Source: Bacteroidales bacterium
GTDB taxonomy: Bacteria > Bacteroidota > Bacteroidia > Bacteroidales > GCA-2748055
Reading direction: 5' to 3'
Length of the DNA: 64,000 nt
Assembly: GCA_020636775.1 (NCBI GenBank)
Contig: JACJXF010000002.1
Location: 1-64,000 of the forward strand
Part shown: positions 36,604 through 44,670 of the stretch, piece after piece
Layout: every line of letters begins with the position of its first letter
How positions within the stretch are numbered: position 1 is the first letter of the stretch
The notes under the pieces: model-generated
The model's database searches: none
Told to the model about the DNA's origin: nothing
Seen by the model: only the letters and a program-made list of their open reading frames with translations
Position numbers and translations under genes: made by a program

Positions 36604-37308
36604 TTGGGCAAAGATAAACTCAGGCGTTTCGCCGAGCTTGGACAATTTGACCGTGTATTTCAACCGGGAATGGATGAAATTAACGGTAAGGAATATTTTT
36701 TAAAGGGAAGGTGGAAGCAGGAAGTTTTTCACAACACAAATCCACTGGTGCTGGAACTTGGATGTGGCAAGGGGGAATATACTATTGGAATGGCTCAGCA
36801 TTTTCCGGATAAAAATTTCATTGGAGTGGATATTAAGGGAGCCAGAATGTGGAAGGGAGCCAGGACATCTCATGAAGAAAAAATTATGAATGCTGCCTTC
36901 CTCCGTACGCGAATTGAAATGATTTCCTCCTTTTTTGCGGAGAATGAAGTCGACGAAATATGGATTACCTTCCCCGATCCCCAGCCTACAGAGCGAAGGA
37001 AAAAGAAGAGGCTTAGCGGTACAATTTTCCTGAAACTTTATCGCAATTTCCTGGTTAATAACGGAATTGTTCACCTCAAAACCGACAGCGATCTTCTTTA
37101 CAACTATACACTTAACCTCCTGAAATTGAATAATCAAAAAATCCTGTTTAATACTTCCAACCTTTATTCCAGTGATATTGTTGATGAGATATTGGGAATA
37201 AAAACATTTTATGAGAAGAAATTTCTGGAAGCCGGTTCGAATATCAATTACCTGAAATTCAGCCTGAATAAAAATTCAGAATTAAATGAGCTCCCGGAAG
37301 AGTCATGA
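36604..37308 (+). CDS. trmB: tRNA (guanine-N7-)-methyltransferase
   Basis: TrmB makes m7G46 in tRNA using S-adenosylmethionine. The 234-residue protein has the SAM-binding motif VLELGCGKGEYTIGMA and the catalytic/tRNA-binding ITFPDPQPTERRKKKRL segment. The start is TTG at 36604: the sequence MGKDKLRRFAEL that follows is the typical Bacteroidota TrmB N terminus, and no ATG lies near, so this is a well-supported TTG start. It overlaps the next gene by 23 bp. Confidence 0.94.
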   Translation: MGKDKLRRFAELGQFDRVFQPGMDEINGKEYFLKGRWKQEVFHNTNPLVLELGCGKGEYTIGMAQHFPDKNFIGVDIKGARMWKGARTSHEEKIMNAAFLRTRIEMISSFFAENEVDEIWITFPDPQPTERRKKKRLSGTIFLKLYRNFLVNNGIVHLKTDSDLLYNYTLNLLKLNNQKILFNTSNLYSSDIVDEILGIKTFYEKKFLEAGSNINYLKFSLNKNSELNELPEES

Positions 37309-37633
37309 TGACGGTTTTTTTAGCCGGGTTTACGAAGTATGCCGGCTTATTCCCTATGGGAGGGTAACCAGCTATGGAGCCATTGCCCGTTATCTCGGTA
37401 CAGCCGGATCATCCCGAATGGTTGGCTGGGCCATGAACAATTCGCACAGCCTGCCTGATTTTGTGCCGGCTCACAAAGTCGTAAACAGAAAAGGTATGCT
37501 GACCGGTAAACACCATTTTCCGGGAAATAATATGATGCAGGAATTGCTGGAGAGCGAAGGCATTCCTGTCGTAGATGATGTAATTGTTGATTTTGAAAAA
37601 TACTTCTGGGATCCGGTCAGAGAACTGGAATGA
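37286..37633 (+). CDS. MGMT-family alkyltransferase-like protein (ATL)
   Basis: A 115-residue protein of the O6-alkylguanine-DNA alkyltransferase C-terminal domain family. The DNA-binding helix region (YGRVTSYGAIARYLG, 24-38) is intact, but the active-site PCHR motif is Pro61-Ala62-His63-Lys64, so the acceptor cysteine is missing. This makes it an alkyltransferase-like protein, which in other bacteria binds O6-alkylguanine and hands it to nucleotide excision repair rather than repairing it directly. It overlaps the end of trmB by 23 bp. Confidence 0.88.
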   Translation: MSSRKSHDDGFFSRVYEVCRLIPYGRVTSYGAIARYLGTAGSSRMVGWAMNNSHSLPDFVPAHKVVNRKGMLTGKHHFPGNNMMQELLESEGIPVVDDVIVDFEKYFWDPVRELE

Positions 37634-37679
37634 GGGATGTCTTTTGGTATTCAGGTTTTTTCAATTTGATTTTTTAAAA

Positions 37680-37722
37680 AATTAAGCGCGGACCCACAGG
37701 GTGGGACGCTAAAACGCAATTT
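37680..37722 (+). repeat. Structured repeat element, left copy (A)
   Basis: ATTAAGCGCGGA leads into the mini-hairpin CCCAC-AGG-GTGGG, then ACGCTAAAACGCAATTTG. An inverted relative lies at 38217-38261, and the pair brackets the GxxExxY gene. The hairpin arms differ between copies but stay complementary. Confidence 0.8.
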
Positions 37723-37757
37723 GTTTATCGCAATAATAATCTTCTCCCAATAGAATA

Positions 37758-38141
37758 TTAGAGATTATTGACCAGCCTTTTAATATTACCTGATAAATCA
37801 TAACAATTAAAATTCACTAGCAGTCCCAGTTTAATATCAGTAATTTTCAGATAGGTTAATAATTGCATTTTATGGACTGGTGCTAATAGTTCAATTGCTT
37901 TAACCTCAATAATGATTTTGTTTTCGACAATTATATCAGCCCGAAAACCCAATTCAAGTTTGATATTCTCGTAAATAAGTGGGACTGGTTTTTGGCGAAT
38001 AAATTGAAGATTTTGTTTTTCGAGCTCATAACATAGTATTTCTTCATATACTGATTCCAGTAATCCCGGTCCGGGATTTTTATGTATTTTGAAGCAAGCT
38101 GACACAATGACCCTGGAAAGGCTGTTTTCGATTTTTTCCAT
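37758..38141 (-). CDS. GxxExxY family protein (PD-(D/E)XK nuclease-like)
   Basis: A 127-residue protein of the GxxExxY family, named for the motif seen here at Gly26-x2-Glu29-x2-Tyr32. It carries a nuclease-like core: Asp69 in GFRADIIVE, then Glu79 and Lys81 in IIIEVKAIE, as in PD-(D/E)XK enzymes. Biochemical function is unknown. The gene sits alone in reverse orientation to its neighbours, between inverted copies of a structured repeat (37680-37722 and 38217-38261), which suggests a small mobile or transferred unit. Confidence 0.88.
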   Translation of the reverse strand: MEKIENSLSRVIVSACFKIHKNPGPGLLESVYEEILCYELEKQNLQFIRQKPVPLIYENIKLELGFRADIIVENKIIIEVKAIELLAPVHKMQLLTYLKITDIKLGLLVNFNCYDLSGNIKRLVNNL

Positions 38142-38216
38142 GACTATGATTTTAATCCTTTATGTAATAAATCATAAAAAATCAGTCTTTAATACAAAAT
38201 ATTTTATACTGCGTTG

Positions 38217-38261
38217 AAGTTGCGGGTTTTGCGTTCCTGCATAACAGGTCTGCGCTTAATT
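38217..38261 (-). repeat. Structured repeat element, right copy (B), inverted
   Basis: Read on the minus strand: AATTAAGCGCAGA, hairpin CCTG-TTATG-CAGG, then AACGCAAAACCCGCAACTT. It is inverted relative to copies A and C, and together with A forms imperfect inverted repeats around the GxxExxY gene. Confidence 0.75.
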
Positions 38262-38366
38262 ATTTTTGGATGTTTCTTCCAATAGACCCGACGTACGTTA
38301 TTCTAAAATATTTTGGTAATTTTACAGGCACTGAATTATTTATGGGAACTGCAATTTAAAAATCGA

Positions 38367-39503
38367 ATGAAATATACAGCTGAAAGTGTGTTGCAAAGCC
38401 TCAGGCAGGTTGTGCATCCTGAAAAAGGGAAAGATATTGTTGAACTGGGAATGATTCAGAATCTGGTTGCAGGAGAAGGTAAAATCAGCTTCGAAATACA
38501 ATCTCCCAAAGCTAATGACCCTCTTTTATCGTCAATAAAAAAAGCATCTTCCATTGCCCTGAGAAACAGCTTTGGAGGCGAGGTGGAGAACGTTCTTAGC
38601 ATTAAAGTAAATACACCTGTAGTTACCCCCGCTCCTTTGCGGACAGGTCCCTTACCCGGAGTTAAAAACATTATTGCCATTGCCTCTGGTAAAGGAGGCG
38701 TAGGAAAGTCAACTGTTGCAGTAAACCTGGCCGTAGCGCTTGCTAAAACCGGAGCATTGGTAGGACTGCTCGATGCCGATGTTTACGGTCCATCCATTCC
38801 CAAAATGTTTGCACTTGAAGGCGAAAGGCCGGAAATAAAAAATATTAATAATAAGGAGATGATGATCCCGATTGAAAAGTACGGGGTTAAGCTTCTTTCA
38901 CTCGGCTTTTTTGTAAATCCCGATGATGCTGTAGTCTGGAGAGGACCCATGGCAACCAATGCACTTAAACAGCTTATTACCCTTGGTGACTGGGGAGAAC
39001 TCGATTACCTTCTTATTGACCTTCCTCCGGGAACGGGTGATATTCACCTTACCATGGTTCAGGAAGTTGCCGTTACAGGTGCGGTTATTGTAAGTACGCC
39101 CCAGCAGGTTGCGCTTGCAGATGTAATTAAGGGAATTGCCATGTTTGCCGGCGAGAAAATTAATGTGCCTGTTTTGGGACTGGTTGAAAACATGTCGTGG
39201 TTTACTCCTGCAGAATTGCCGGAAAATAAATATTTCATTTTTGGAAAGGAAGGCTGCAAACAGCTTGCCCAAAACCTGGGCCTTGATCTGCTTGCTCAGA
39301 TTCCTTTGGTTCAGAGCATATGTGAAAATGGAGACTCCGGAACCCCCGCTGTTCTGAATTCAGGCGATCCTGCCGGGATAGCCTTTAGCACTCTGGCCGC
39401 TAACCTGATTTCAAAAATAGAAAAGCGAAATCTCGAAATGAATCCCACAAAAAAAGTAGAGATTACAAATACCGATGGATGTGATGTGGTAAAACCAAAA
39501 TAA
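38367..39503 (+). CDS. Mrp/NBP35 family ATP-binding iron-sulfur carrier
   Basis: A 378-residue P-loop ATPase (Mrp/ApbC). Residues 1-85 form a MIP18 (DUF59) domain; the deviant Walker A SGKGGVGKS is at 107-115, and LIDLPPGTGD is the switch region. The family normally has a CxxC cluster-binding motif after ENMS(Y/W)F; here that region reads ENMSWFTPAELPENKYF and has no CxxC, so cluster binding, if any, must differ. I start at the ATG at 38367 (MKYTAESVL). A NifU-like gene follows 9 bp downstream, supporting a role in Fe-S delivery. Confidence 0.92.
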   Translation: MKYTAESVLQSLRQVVHPEKGKDIVELGMIQNLVAGEGKISFEIQSPKANDPLLSSIKKASSIALRNSFGGEVENVLSIKVNTPVVTPAPLRTGPLPGVKNIIAIASGKGGVGKSTVAVNLAVALAKTGALVGLLDADVYGPSIPKMFALEGERPEIKNINNKEMMIPIEKYGVKLLSLGFFVNPDDAVVWRGPMATNALKQLITLGDWGELDYLLIDLPPGTGDIHLTMVQEVAVTGAVIVSTPQQVALADVIKGIAMFAGEKINVPVLGLVENMSWFTPAELPENKYFIFGKEGCKQLAQNLGLDLLAQIPLVQSICENGDSGTPAVLNSGDPAGIAFSTLAANLISKIEKRNLEMNPTKKVEITNTDGCDVVKPK

Positions 39504-39512
39504 AATGCCCCC

Positions 39513-39752
39513 ATGGAAAAAAAGGATATTATTGAGAAAGTAAATTTGGCGCTTGGGAAAATCCGTCCCTATCTGAATGCCGATGGCGGAGATGTAAGCC
39601 TGATTGAAGTAAGCGATGACATGGTTGTAAAAGTTAAGTTTTCCGGGGCATGCGACGGATGTCCGTATTCTGTTATGACCCTCAAGGCAGGGGTGGAAGA
39701 GGCTATCAGAAAAGAACTTCCTGAGGTTAAGGATGTTATTGCAGAAGCGTAA
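39513..39752 (+). CDS. NifU C-terminal-domain (Nfu-type) protein
   Basis: A 79-residue stand-alone NifU C-terminal domain. It keeps the Fe-S scaffold motif Cys47-Asp-Gly-Cys50 and the family start RPYLNADGGDVSLIEV. Nfu proteins carry 4Fe-4S clusters to target enzymes. It is placed directly after the mrp-like gene as a likely two-gene Fe-S unit. Confidence 0.94.
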   Translation: MEKKDIIEKVNLALGKIRPYLNADGGDVSLIEVSDDMVVKVKFSGACDGCPYSVMTLKAGVEEAIRKELPEVKDVIAEA

Positions 39753-39953
39753 AATCCCTGCAATCAGTCTTCCTGATAAAAATATCAATATCCGGATAGC
39801 TCATTCAACGATCTTCCTGTTTAACATAAAATCTTTAAGCCTTTGCCAGGATTACTTCCTTGAAATGCCTAAAGAAAATAACATAATCAATTCTCCAAAT
39901 AATATTATCTTAAATAATCAGTTATTACCTTTACACCTTAGACACCGGGTTTT

Positions 39954-42617
39954 TTGATTAAAATTCTGAAATACAAATACTATCTGCTGTTTGCTCTTTT
40001 GCTGACAGCCTGCTCGACTTCGAAAAACACCTTCGTAAGCCGAACCTATCATAACACCATTTCTCATTACAACATTTTTTTTAACGGGAATGAGAGTTTT
40101 AAAAAGGGAATTGCAAGAGCTGAGGCAGCCCAGGCAGATAATTATTCAAAAATTCTTCCTGTATTTTACTATTCAAATCCAGAAATTATTCAAAGTGTAG
40201 CCGGAGACATGGACAGGGCAATTAAAAAAGCTACCAAGGTTCTCACACTTCATTCCATAACAGCCAAGCCTGAACTAAAAAAGGGTCCGCAGTCTCCCAA
40301 ACAAAAAGAATTCTACAACCAGAAAGAATTCAATAAATGGATTGATGATAATTATCTTTTACTCGGGAAAGCATATGTTTATCAAAATAAGCTGAGTCTT
40401 GCGCAGGAAACATTCAAACACATTATTGTTAACTTTCCGGATAAACCCATCCGCTATGCAGCCTTTATATGGCTGGCAAGAGCTTACACGGAAGACGGAG
40501 AATACAGGGAAGCTGAGAAAATTCTCAACAGTCTTAAGTCGGATGATAAAATGCCCTCCCGCTACAGGGAAGATTTTTATACCACCTTCGCTGATCTGTA
40601 TTTAAGGGAAAAATCATATCCCCAGGCTGCAGATATGCTGGAAAAAGCCATTAAACTGGTAAGAAAAAAACATTACCGCATCCGGTATACCTATATCCTG
40701 GCACAGGTGTATCAGGAATCCGGACAGGCTGAGAAAGCATTAAAAGCCTATAAAAAGGTTATTAAGCTCAAGCCTCCATATGAAATGACCTTTAATGCAA
40801 AAATCAATATGGCAGGAGCCTTTCAGGCTGGTTCAGACGAGGGAAGGGAAATCCGAAATCTCCTGAACAAAATGCAAAAGGATGAAAAAAACAAGGACTT
40901 TCAGGACCAGATTTATTACGCTCTGGCCAATATTGCCATGAAAGAGGGAAAAAAAGACGAGGCTATTGAATTATACAAACAGAGTGTCAGCAAAAGTGTA
41001 AGCAATACCAATCAAAAGGGACTCTCCTATCTGGCTCTGGCCGATATTTATTATGCCATCCCGAAATATGCACTGGCCCAGGCTTATTACGACAGTACGG
41101 TTCAGAATATTGATAATACCTATTTTGACTATCAGGACCTTACCACCAAAACCAATTCCCTTACTCACCTTGTCGAAAACCTTAATGTTTATGAACTGGA
41201 AGACAGTGTGCAGAATCTGGCTAAAATGCCTGAGGGAGAAAGACTCGCAATAATTGATAAACTGATTGAGGAAGTTGTTGCAAAGGAGCAGGAAGAACAG
41301 AAAAGAAAAGCCGAAGAAGCACTGAATATTCAATATGGCATGATGAATCAGAATTCACCCACAACCGACAGATCAGGAAATAATGAGGGGGGAAGCTGGT
41401 ATTTTTACAATATGAATTTGAAAAGCTTTGGTCAGCCCGACTTTCGTATGAGATGGGGTAACAGAAAGCTTGAGGATAACTGGAGACGAAAGAATAAGCA
41501 GAGTGTTGAAAATTTTGATATTGCTGATGCTCAGGTTCAGTCCGATTCAACTTCAAATGAAAAGAAAGCAGTTATTCTGAGCAATAAGACCAGGGAATAT
41601 TACCTCCAGAATATACCCTTCACCGATTCCGCCCTGGCTAAATCGAATGAGCGACTGGTAGCGGCATTATTTGGCATGGGAGAAGTTTACGAAAATGAGC
41701 TGAAAGATAACAGGAATGCCATAGCAAGCTATAAAGAGCTTATAAAAAGGTATCCCTCCGACAGCCACGTTCTGCCAAGTTATATTAACCTCTACGAAAT
41801 CTATAATGAAATGGGGGATGCGGCTAACAAAGAGCTGTATAAAAATCTTATCATTTCTAAATTCCCGGACAGCCCGAAAGCTAAAATGCTTTCTAACCCC
41901 GATTATGTAAAAGAACTGGAGGCTGAGATGAATAAGGTCAGTAAATTCTATGAAGATACTTACCAGAATTACAAATCCGGAAATTATAATGCCTGCATTC
42001 AGAATGCAAACTATGCCATTAGTAAATACAAGGATGATGACCTGATTCCAAGGTTTATGTTATTACGGGCACTTTCGCTGGGACAGTTACAAGGTAAGGA
42101 AAAGCTAAAAATTGAGCTCGACACCCTTGTTAAGACCTACCCAAAACATGAGGTAAGTGCTTACGCCAAAGACCTTATTGAATACATTTATTCAATGTCG
42201 CCTGAAATCAAAACCGCCGACGTCACCGCCAAAGCTGAAGAAATCTATAGCTATAAACCTGCTGAGACCCATTATCTGATCATAGCCGCTACCCCTAAAT
42301 CGAATATGAACCAGCTGAATTTTAATCTGGTTAATTTCAATCTGGATAACTTCGACCAGCTGAATCTGGGCATCCTTAAAGCAGAAATTCCCGACAGGAA
42401 GCTTCTTGTGGTTCAGTCATTCAGCGATCTTGAAAATGCACAAAGATACTTAAGCAGTCTGAAAAGCAAAAAAGCGGATATTATATCAGGAAACAATGCT
42501 GAAGATATAACCTTCTATATTATTTCCGCTTCCAATTATGAGAAACTTCTTCTGGATAAGTCTGTAGAAAAGTACCGGCTGTTCTATGAAAAGTATTATT
42601 TGAGCGGGGGGAATTGA
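39954..42617 (+). CDS. sprE: T9SS-associated TPR lipoprotein SprE/PorW
   Basis: An 887-residue lipoprotein with a signal peptide and lipobox ending at Cys20 (LLLTAC). The mature N terminus (STSKNTFVSRTYHNTISHYNIFFNGNESF) is the conserved SprE/PorW pattern, followed by many tetratricopeptide repeats (for example around 135-290 and 555-640). SprE (Flavobacterium) and PorW (Porphyromonas) are required for type IX secretion; PorW is thought to link the outer-membrane translocon to the PorL/M motor. The start is TTG at 39954; no ATG precedes the signal sequence. porX follows after 4 bp. Confidence 0.9.
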   Translation: MIKILKYKYYLLFALLLTACSTSKNTFVSRTYHNTISHYNIFFNGNESFKKGIARAEAAQADNYSKILPVFYYSNPEIIQSVAGDMDRAIKKATKVLTLHSITAKPELKKGPQSPKQKEFYNQKEFNKWIDDNYLLLGKAYVYQNKLSLAQETFKHIIVNFPDKPIRYAAFIWLARAYTEDGEYREAEKILNSLKSDDKMPSRYREDFYTTFADLYLREKSYPQAADMLEKAIKLVRKKHYRIRYTYILAQVYQESGQAEKALKAYKKVIKLKPPYEMTFNAKINMAGAFQAGSDEGREIRNLLNKMQKDEKNKDFQDQIYYALANIAMKEGKKDEAIELYKQSVSKSVSNTNQKGLSYLALADIYYAIPKYALAQAYYDSTVQNIDNTYFDYQDLTTKTNSLTHLVENLNVYELEDSVQNLAKMPEGERLAIIDKLIEEVVAKEQEEQKRKAEEALNIQYGMMNQNSPTTDRSGNNEGGSWYFYNMNLKSFGQPDFRMRWGNRKLEDNWRRKNKQSVENFDIADAQVQSDSTSNEKKAVILSNKTREYYLQNIPFTDSALAKSNERLVAALFGMGEVYENELKDNRNAIASYKELIKRYPSDSHVLPSYINLYEIYNEMGDAANKELYKNLIISKFPDSPKAKMLSNPDYVKELEAEMNKVSKFYEDTYQNYKSGNYNACIQNANYAISKYKDDDLIPRFMLLRALSLGQLQGKEKLKIELDTLVKTYPKHEVSAYAKDLIEYIYSMSPEIKTADVTAKAEEIYSYKPAETHYLIIAATPKSNMNQLNFNLVNFNLDNFDQLNLGILKAEIPDRKLLVVQSFSDLENAQRYLSSLKSKKADIISGNNAEDITFYIISASNYEKLLLDKSVEKYRLFYEKYYLSGGN

Positions 42618-42621
42618 AAAC

Positions 42622-44187
42622 ATGGATAAAGTAATCAAAATACTGTGGGTTGATGATGAGATTGATCTGCTTAAACCCTACATCCTTTTTTTAAAGGGTA
42701 AGGGGTTTCTGGTGGAGACGGCCCATAACGGAGATGATGGTATTTCAATGGTTGAAGAACAGGACTTCGATCTTATTTTCCTCGACGAGAACATGCCTGG
42801 TCTGAGCGGCCTAGAAACCCTTTCAAGGATAAAGATGATCCGCTCTGCGGTTCCCGTGGTTATGATTACCAAGAGCGAAGCAGAAGATATCATGGAGGAA
42901 GCTATCGGATCAAAAATTGCCGATTACCTGATTAAGCCCGTGAATCCGAATCAGATTCTGCTTTCCATTAAAAAGAATATTGACACGAAGAGGTTGGTGA
43001 GTGAAAAGACAACCAGCGTTTATCAGACTCAGTTCTCACAGATATCTGTGAAGATTAATTCTGCCCGGACATACGAAGACTGGGTTGAAATATACCGACT
43101 ACTCTGTTATTGGGAGCTGGAGCTTGATCAGTCGTCGCACGACGGCATGGATGAAGTCCTTCTCATGCAGAAATCTGAGGCAAACCTTGGCTGGGCAAGA
43201 TTTATAAAAGCCAATTACAAATCATGGTTTGACCCGAAAAACGAAGAAAAGCCGCTGTTATCTCCAAATGTTCTGACTACCAAGGTTTTTCCCTTACTTG
43301 ACAAAGGGGAGAAAGTGTTTTTCCTGCTTATCGACAACCTGAGGTTCGACCAGTGGAAAATAATTGAAAGCAGTCTTAGTGATTTACTGAAAGTAGAATC
43401 TGAAGAGTTGTATTGCAGTATTCTTCCCACCGCAACCCAGTATTCCAGAAATGCCATGTTTGCAGGACTGATGCCTCTTGAAATCAACAATATTTATAAT
43501 GATGTATGGCTGTTTGATGAGGATGAAGGAGGCAAAAATCTGAAAGAAAAGGAACTCCTTGAAAAGCAATTAGCCAGGATGGGTAAGAATTATAAAATAC
43601 GGTATGAGAAGGTTAATAATCTGAAAGCAGGAAAAAAACTTCTGGATTCTGTTTCTGATTTGCTGGAGTATGATCTCAACGTAATAGTGTACAACTTTGT
43701 GGATATGCTTTCCCATGCACGTACAGAAATGGAAATGATCAGGGAACTTGCCAACAATGAATCAGCCTATCGCTCACTTACTTCTTCCTGGTTCAGACAT
43801 TCACATCTTCTTGAGGTAATCCGGCTTTTATCAAAGCAGAACATAAAAGTTATCATTACCACCGATCATGGCGCCATACGGGTTAATAATGCTGTAAGGG
43901 TACTGGGCGACAGGCAGACATCCACCAACTTAAGGTATAAGCTGGGCAGAAACATGGATTATAACCCCAAAGAGGTTTATGAAATTAAGGTTCCTGAAGA
44001 GATTCATCTTCCCAAACCTAATATCAGTTCTAAATTCATTTTTGCAACAAACGACGATTTTCTGGTATATCCGAATAACTTTAATCACTTTGCAAATTAT
44101 TACCGGAATACCTTCCAGCATGGAGGAATCTCCCTCGAAGAAATGCTGATCCCAATTGTTACCCTCAGCACGCTGAACTATGAATGA
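42622..44187 (+). CDS. porX: T9SS regulator PorX: response regulator with PglZ domain
   Basis: A 521-residue protein with an N-terminal receiver domain (Asp11/Asp12, phosphoacceptor Asp55 in FLDENMPG, Lys105 in LIKPVNP), a helical linker and a C-terminal PglZ domain of the alkaline phosphatase superfamily. Likely metal ligands are Asp238 (LIDNLRFDQW), the Thr of LPTATQY (near 270-272), Asp361/His365 (NFVDMLSHA) and Asp415/His416 (TTDHG). PorX with PorY and SigP controls T9SS genes; its PglZ domain is reported to be a zinc phosphodiesterase. The arrangement sprE-porX-tsaE is tightly packed (4-bp gap, 8-bp overlap). Confidence 0.95.
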   Translation: MDKVIKILWVDDEIDLLKPYILFLKGKGFLVETAHNGDDGISMVEEQDFDLIFLDENMPGLSGLETLSRIKMIRSAVPVVMITKSEAEDIMEEAIGSKIADYLIKPVNPNQILLSIKKNIDTKRLVSEKTTSVYQTQFSQISVKINSARTYEDWVEIYRLLCYWELELDQSSHDGMDEVLLMQKSEANLGWARFIKANYKSWFDPKNEEKPLLSPNVLTTKVFPLLDKGEKVFFLLIDNLRFDQWKIIESSLSDLLKVESEELYCSILPTATQYSRNAMFAGLMPLEINNIYNDVWLFDEDEGGKNLKEKELLEKQLARMGKNYKIRYEKVNNLKAGKKLLDSVSDLLEYDLNVIVYNFVDMLSHARTEMEMIRELANNESAYRSLTSSWFRHSHLLEVIRLLSKQNIKVIITTDHGAIRVNNAVRVLGDRQTSTNLRYKLGRNMDYNPKEVYEIKVPEEIHLPKPNISSKFIFATNDDFLVYPNNFNHFANYYRNTFQHGGISLEEMLIPIVTLSTLNYE

Positions 44188-44599
44188 GTTGATCCTTGCA
44201 TCCCCGGATAAACTGGCCCCTGCCGCAAAAAAATTCCTGGAATTACTTGGAAACAGGAAAGTAGTAGCCTTCTTTGGTGAGATGGGTGCCGGGAAGACCA
44301 CTTTTATCAAAGCTATTTGCAATGAACTGGGTGTTGACGACGGAGTTAGCAGCCCGACATTTGCTCTGGTTTATGAATACCACACCAGTGACAGGCAACT
44401 GGTGTATCATTTCGATTTTTACAGGATTAACAAAGCCTCCGAACTTTTTGACCTTGGATACGAAGATTATTTCTACAGCGGACAATACTGTTTTATTGAA
44501 TGGCCTGAGAAAGCAAGCCATCTGATCCCTCCAGATGCCCTTAAGGTACATTTTAATGTTTTGCCCGATGGTAAAAGATTGCTTAAAATTGAGGAATAG
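44180..44599 (+). CDS. tsaE: tRNA threonylcarbamoyladenosine biosynthesis ATPase TsaE
   Basis: TsaE is the small ATPase that works with TsaD/TsaB to make t6A in ANN-decoding tRNAs. The 139-residue protein has the P-loop GEMGAGKT (33-40), the switch segment SSPTFALVYEY, HFDFYRI, and the IEWPEKA motif. Length is normal. Its start lies 8 bp inside porX in another frame, so translation is probably coupled. Confidence 0.95.
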   Translation: MNELILASPDKLAPAAKKFLELLGNRKVVAFFGEMGAGKTTFIKAICNELGVDDGVSSPTFALVYEYHTSDRQLVYHFDFYRINKASELFDLGYEDYFYSGQYCFIEWPEKASHLIPPDALKVHFNVLPDGKRLLKIEE

Positions 44600-44670
44600 C
44601 AGATAATTCTTGACACGCAAATGTATTTGTAGTATTTTAGTTCGCCCTTGGTACTAAGCAATATCTTAAA

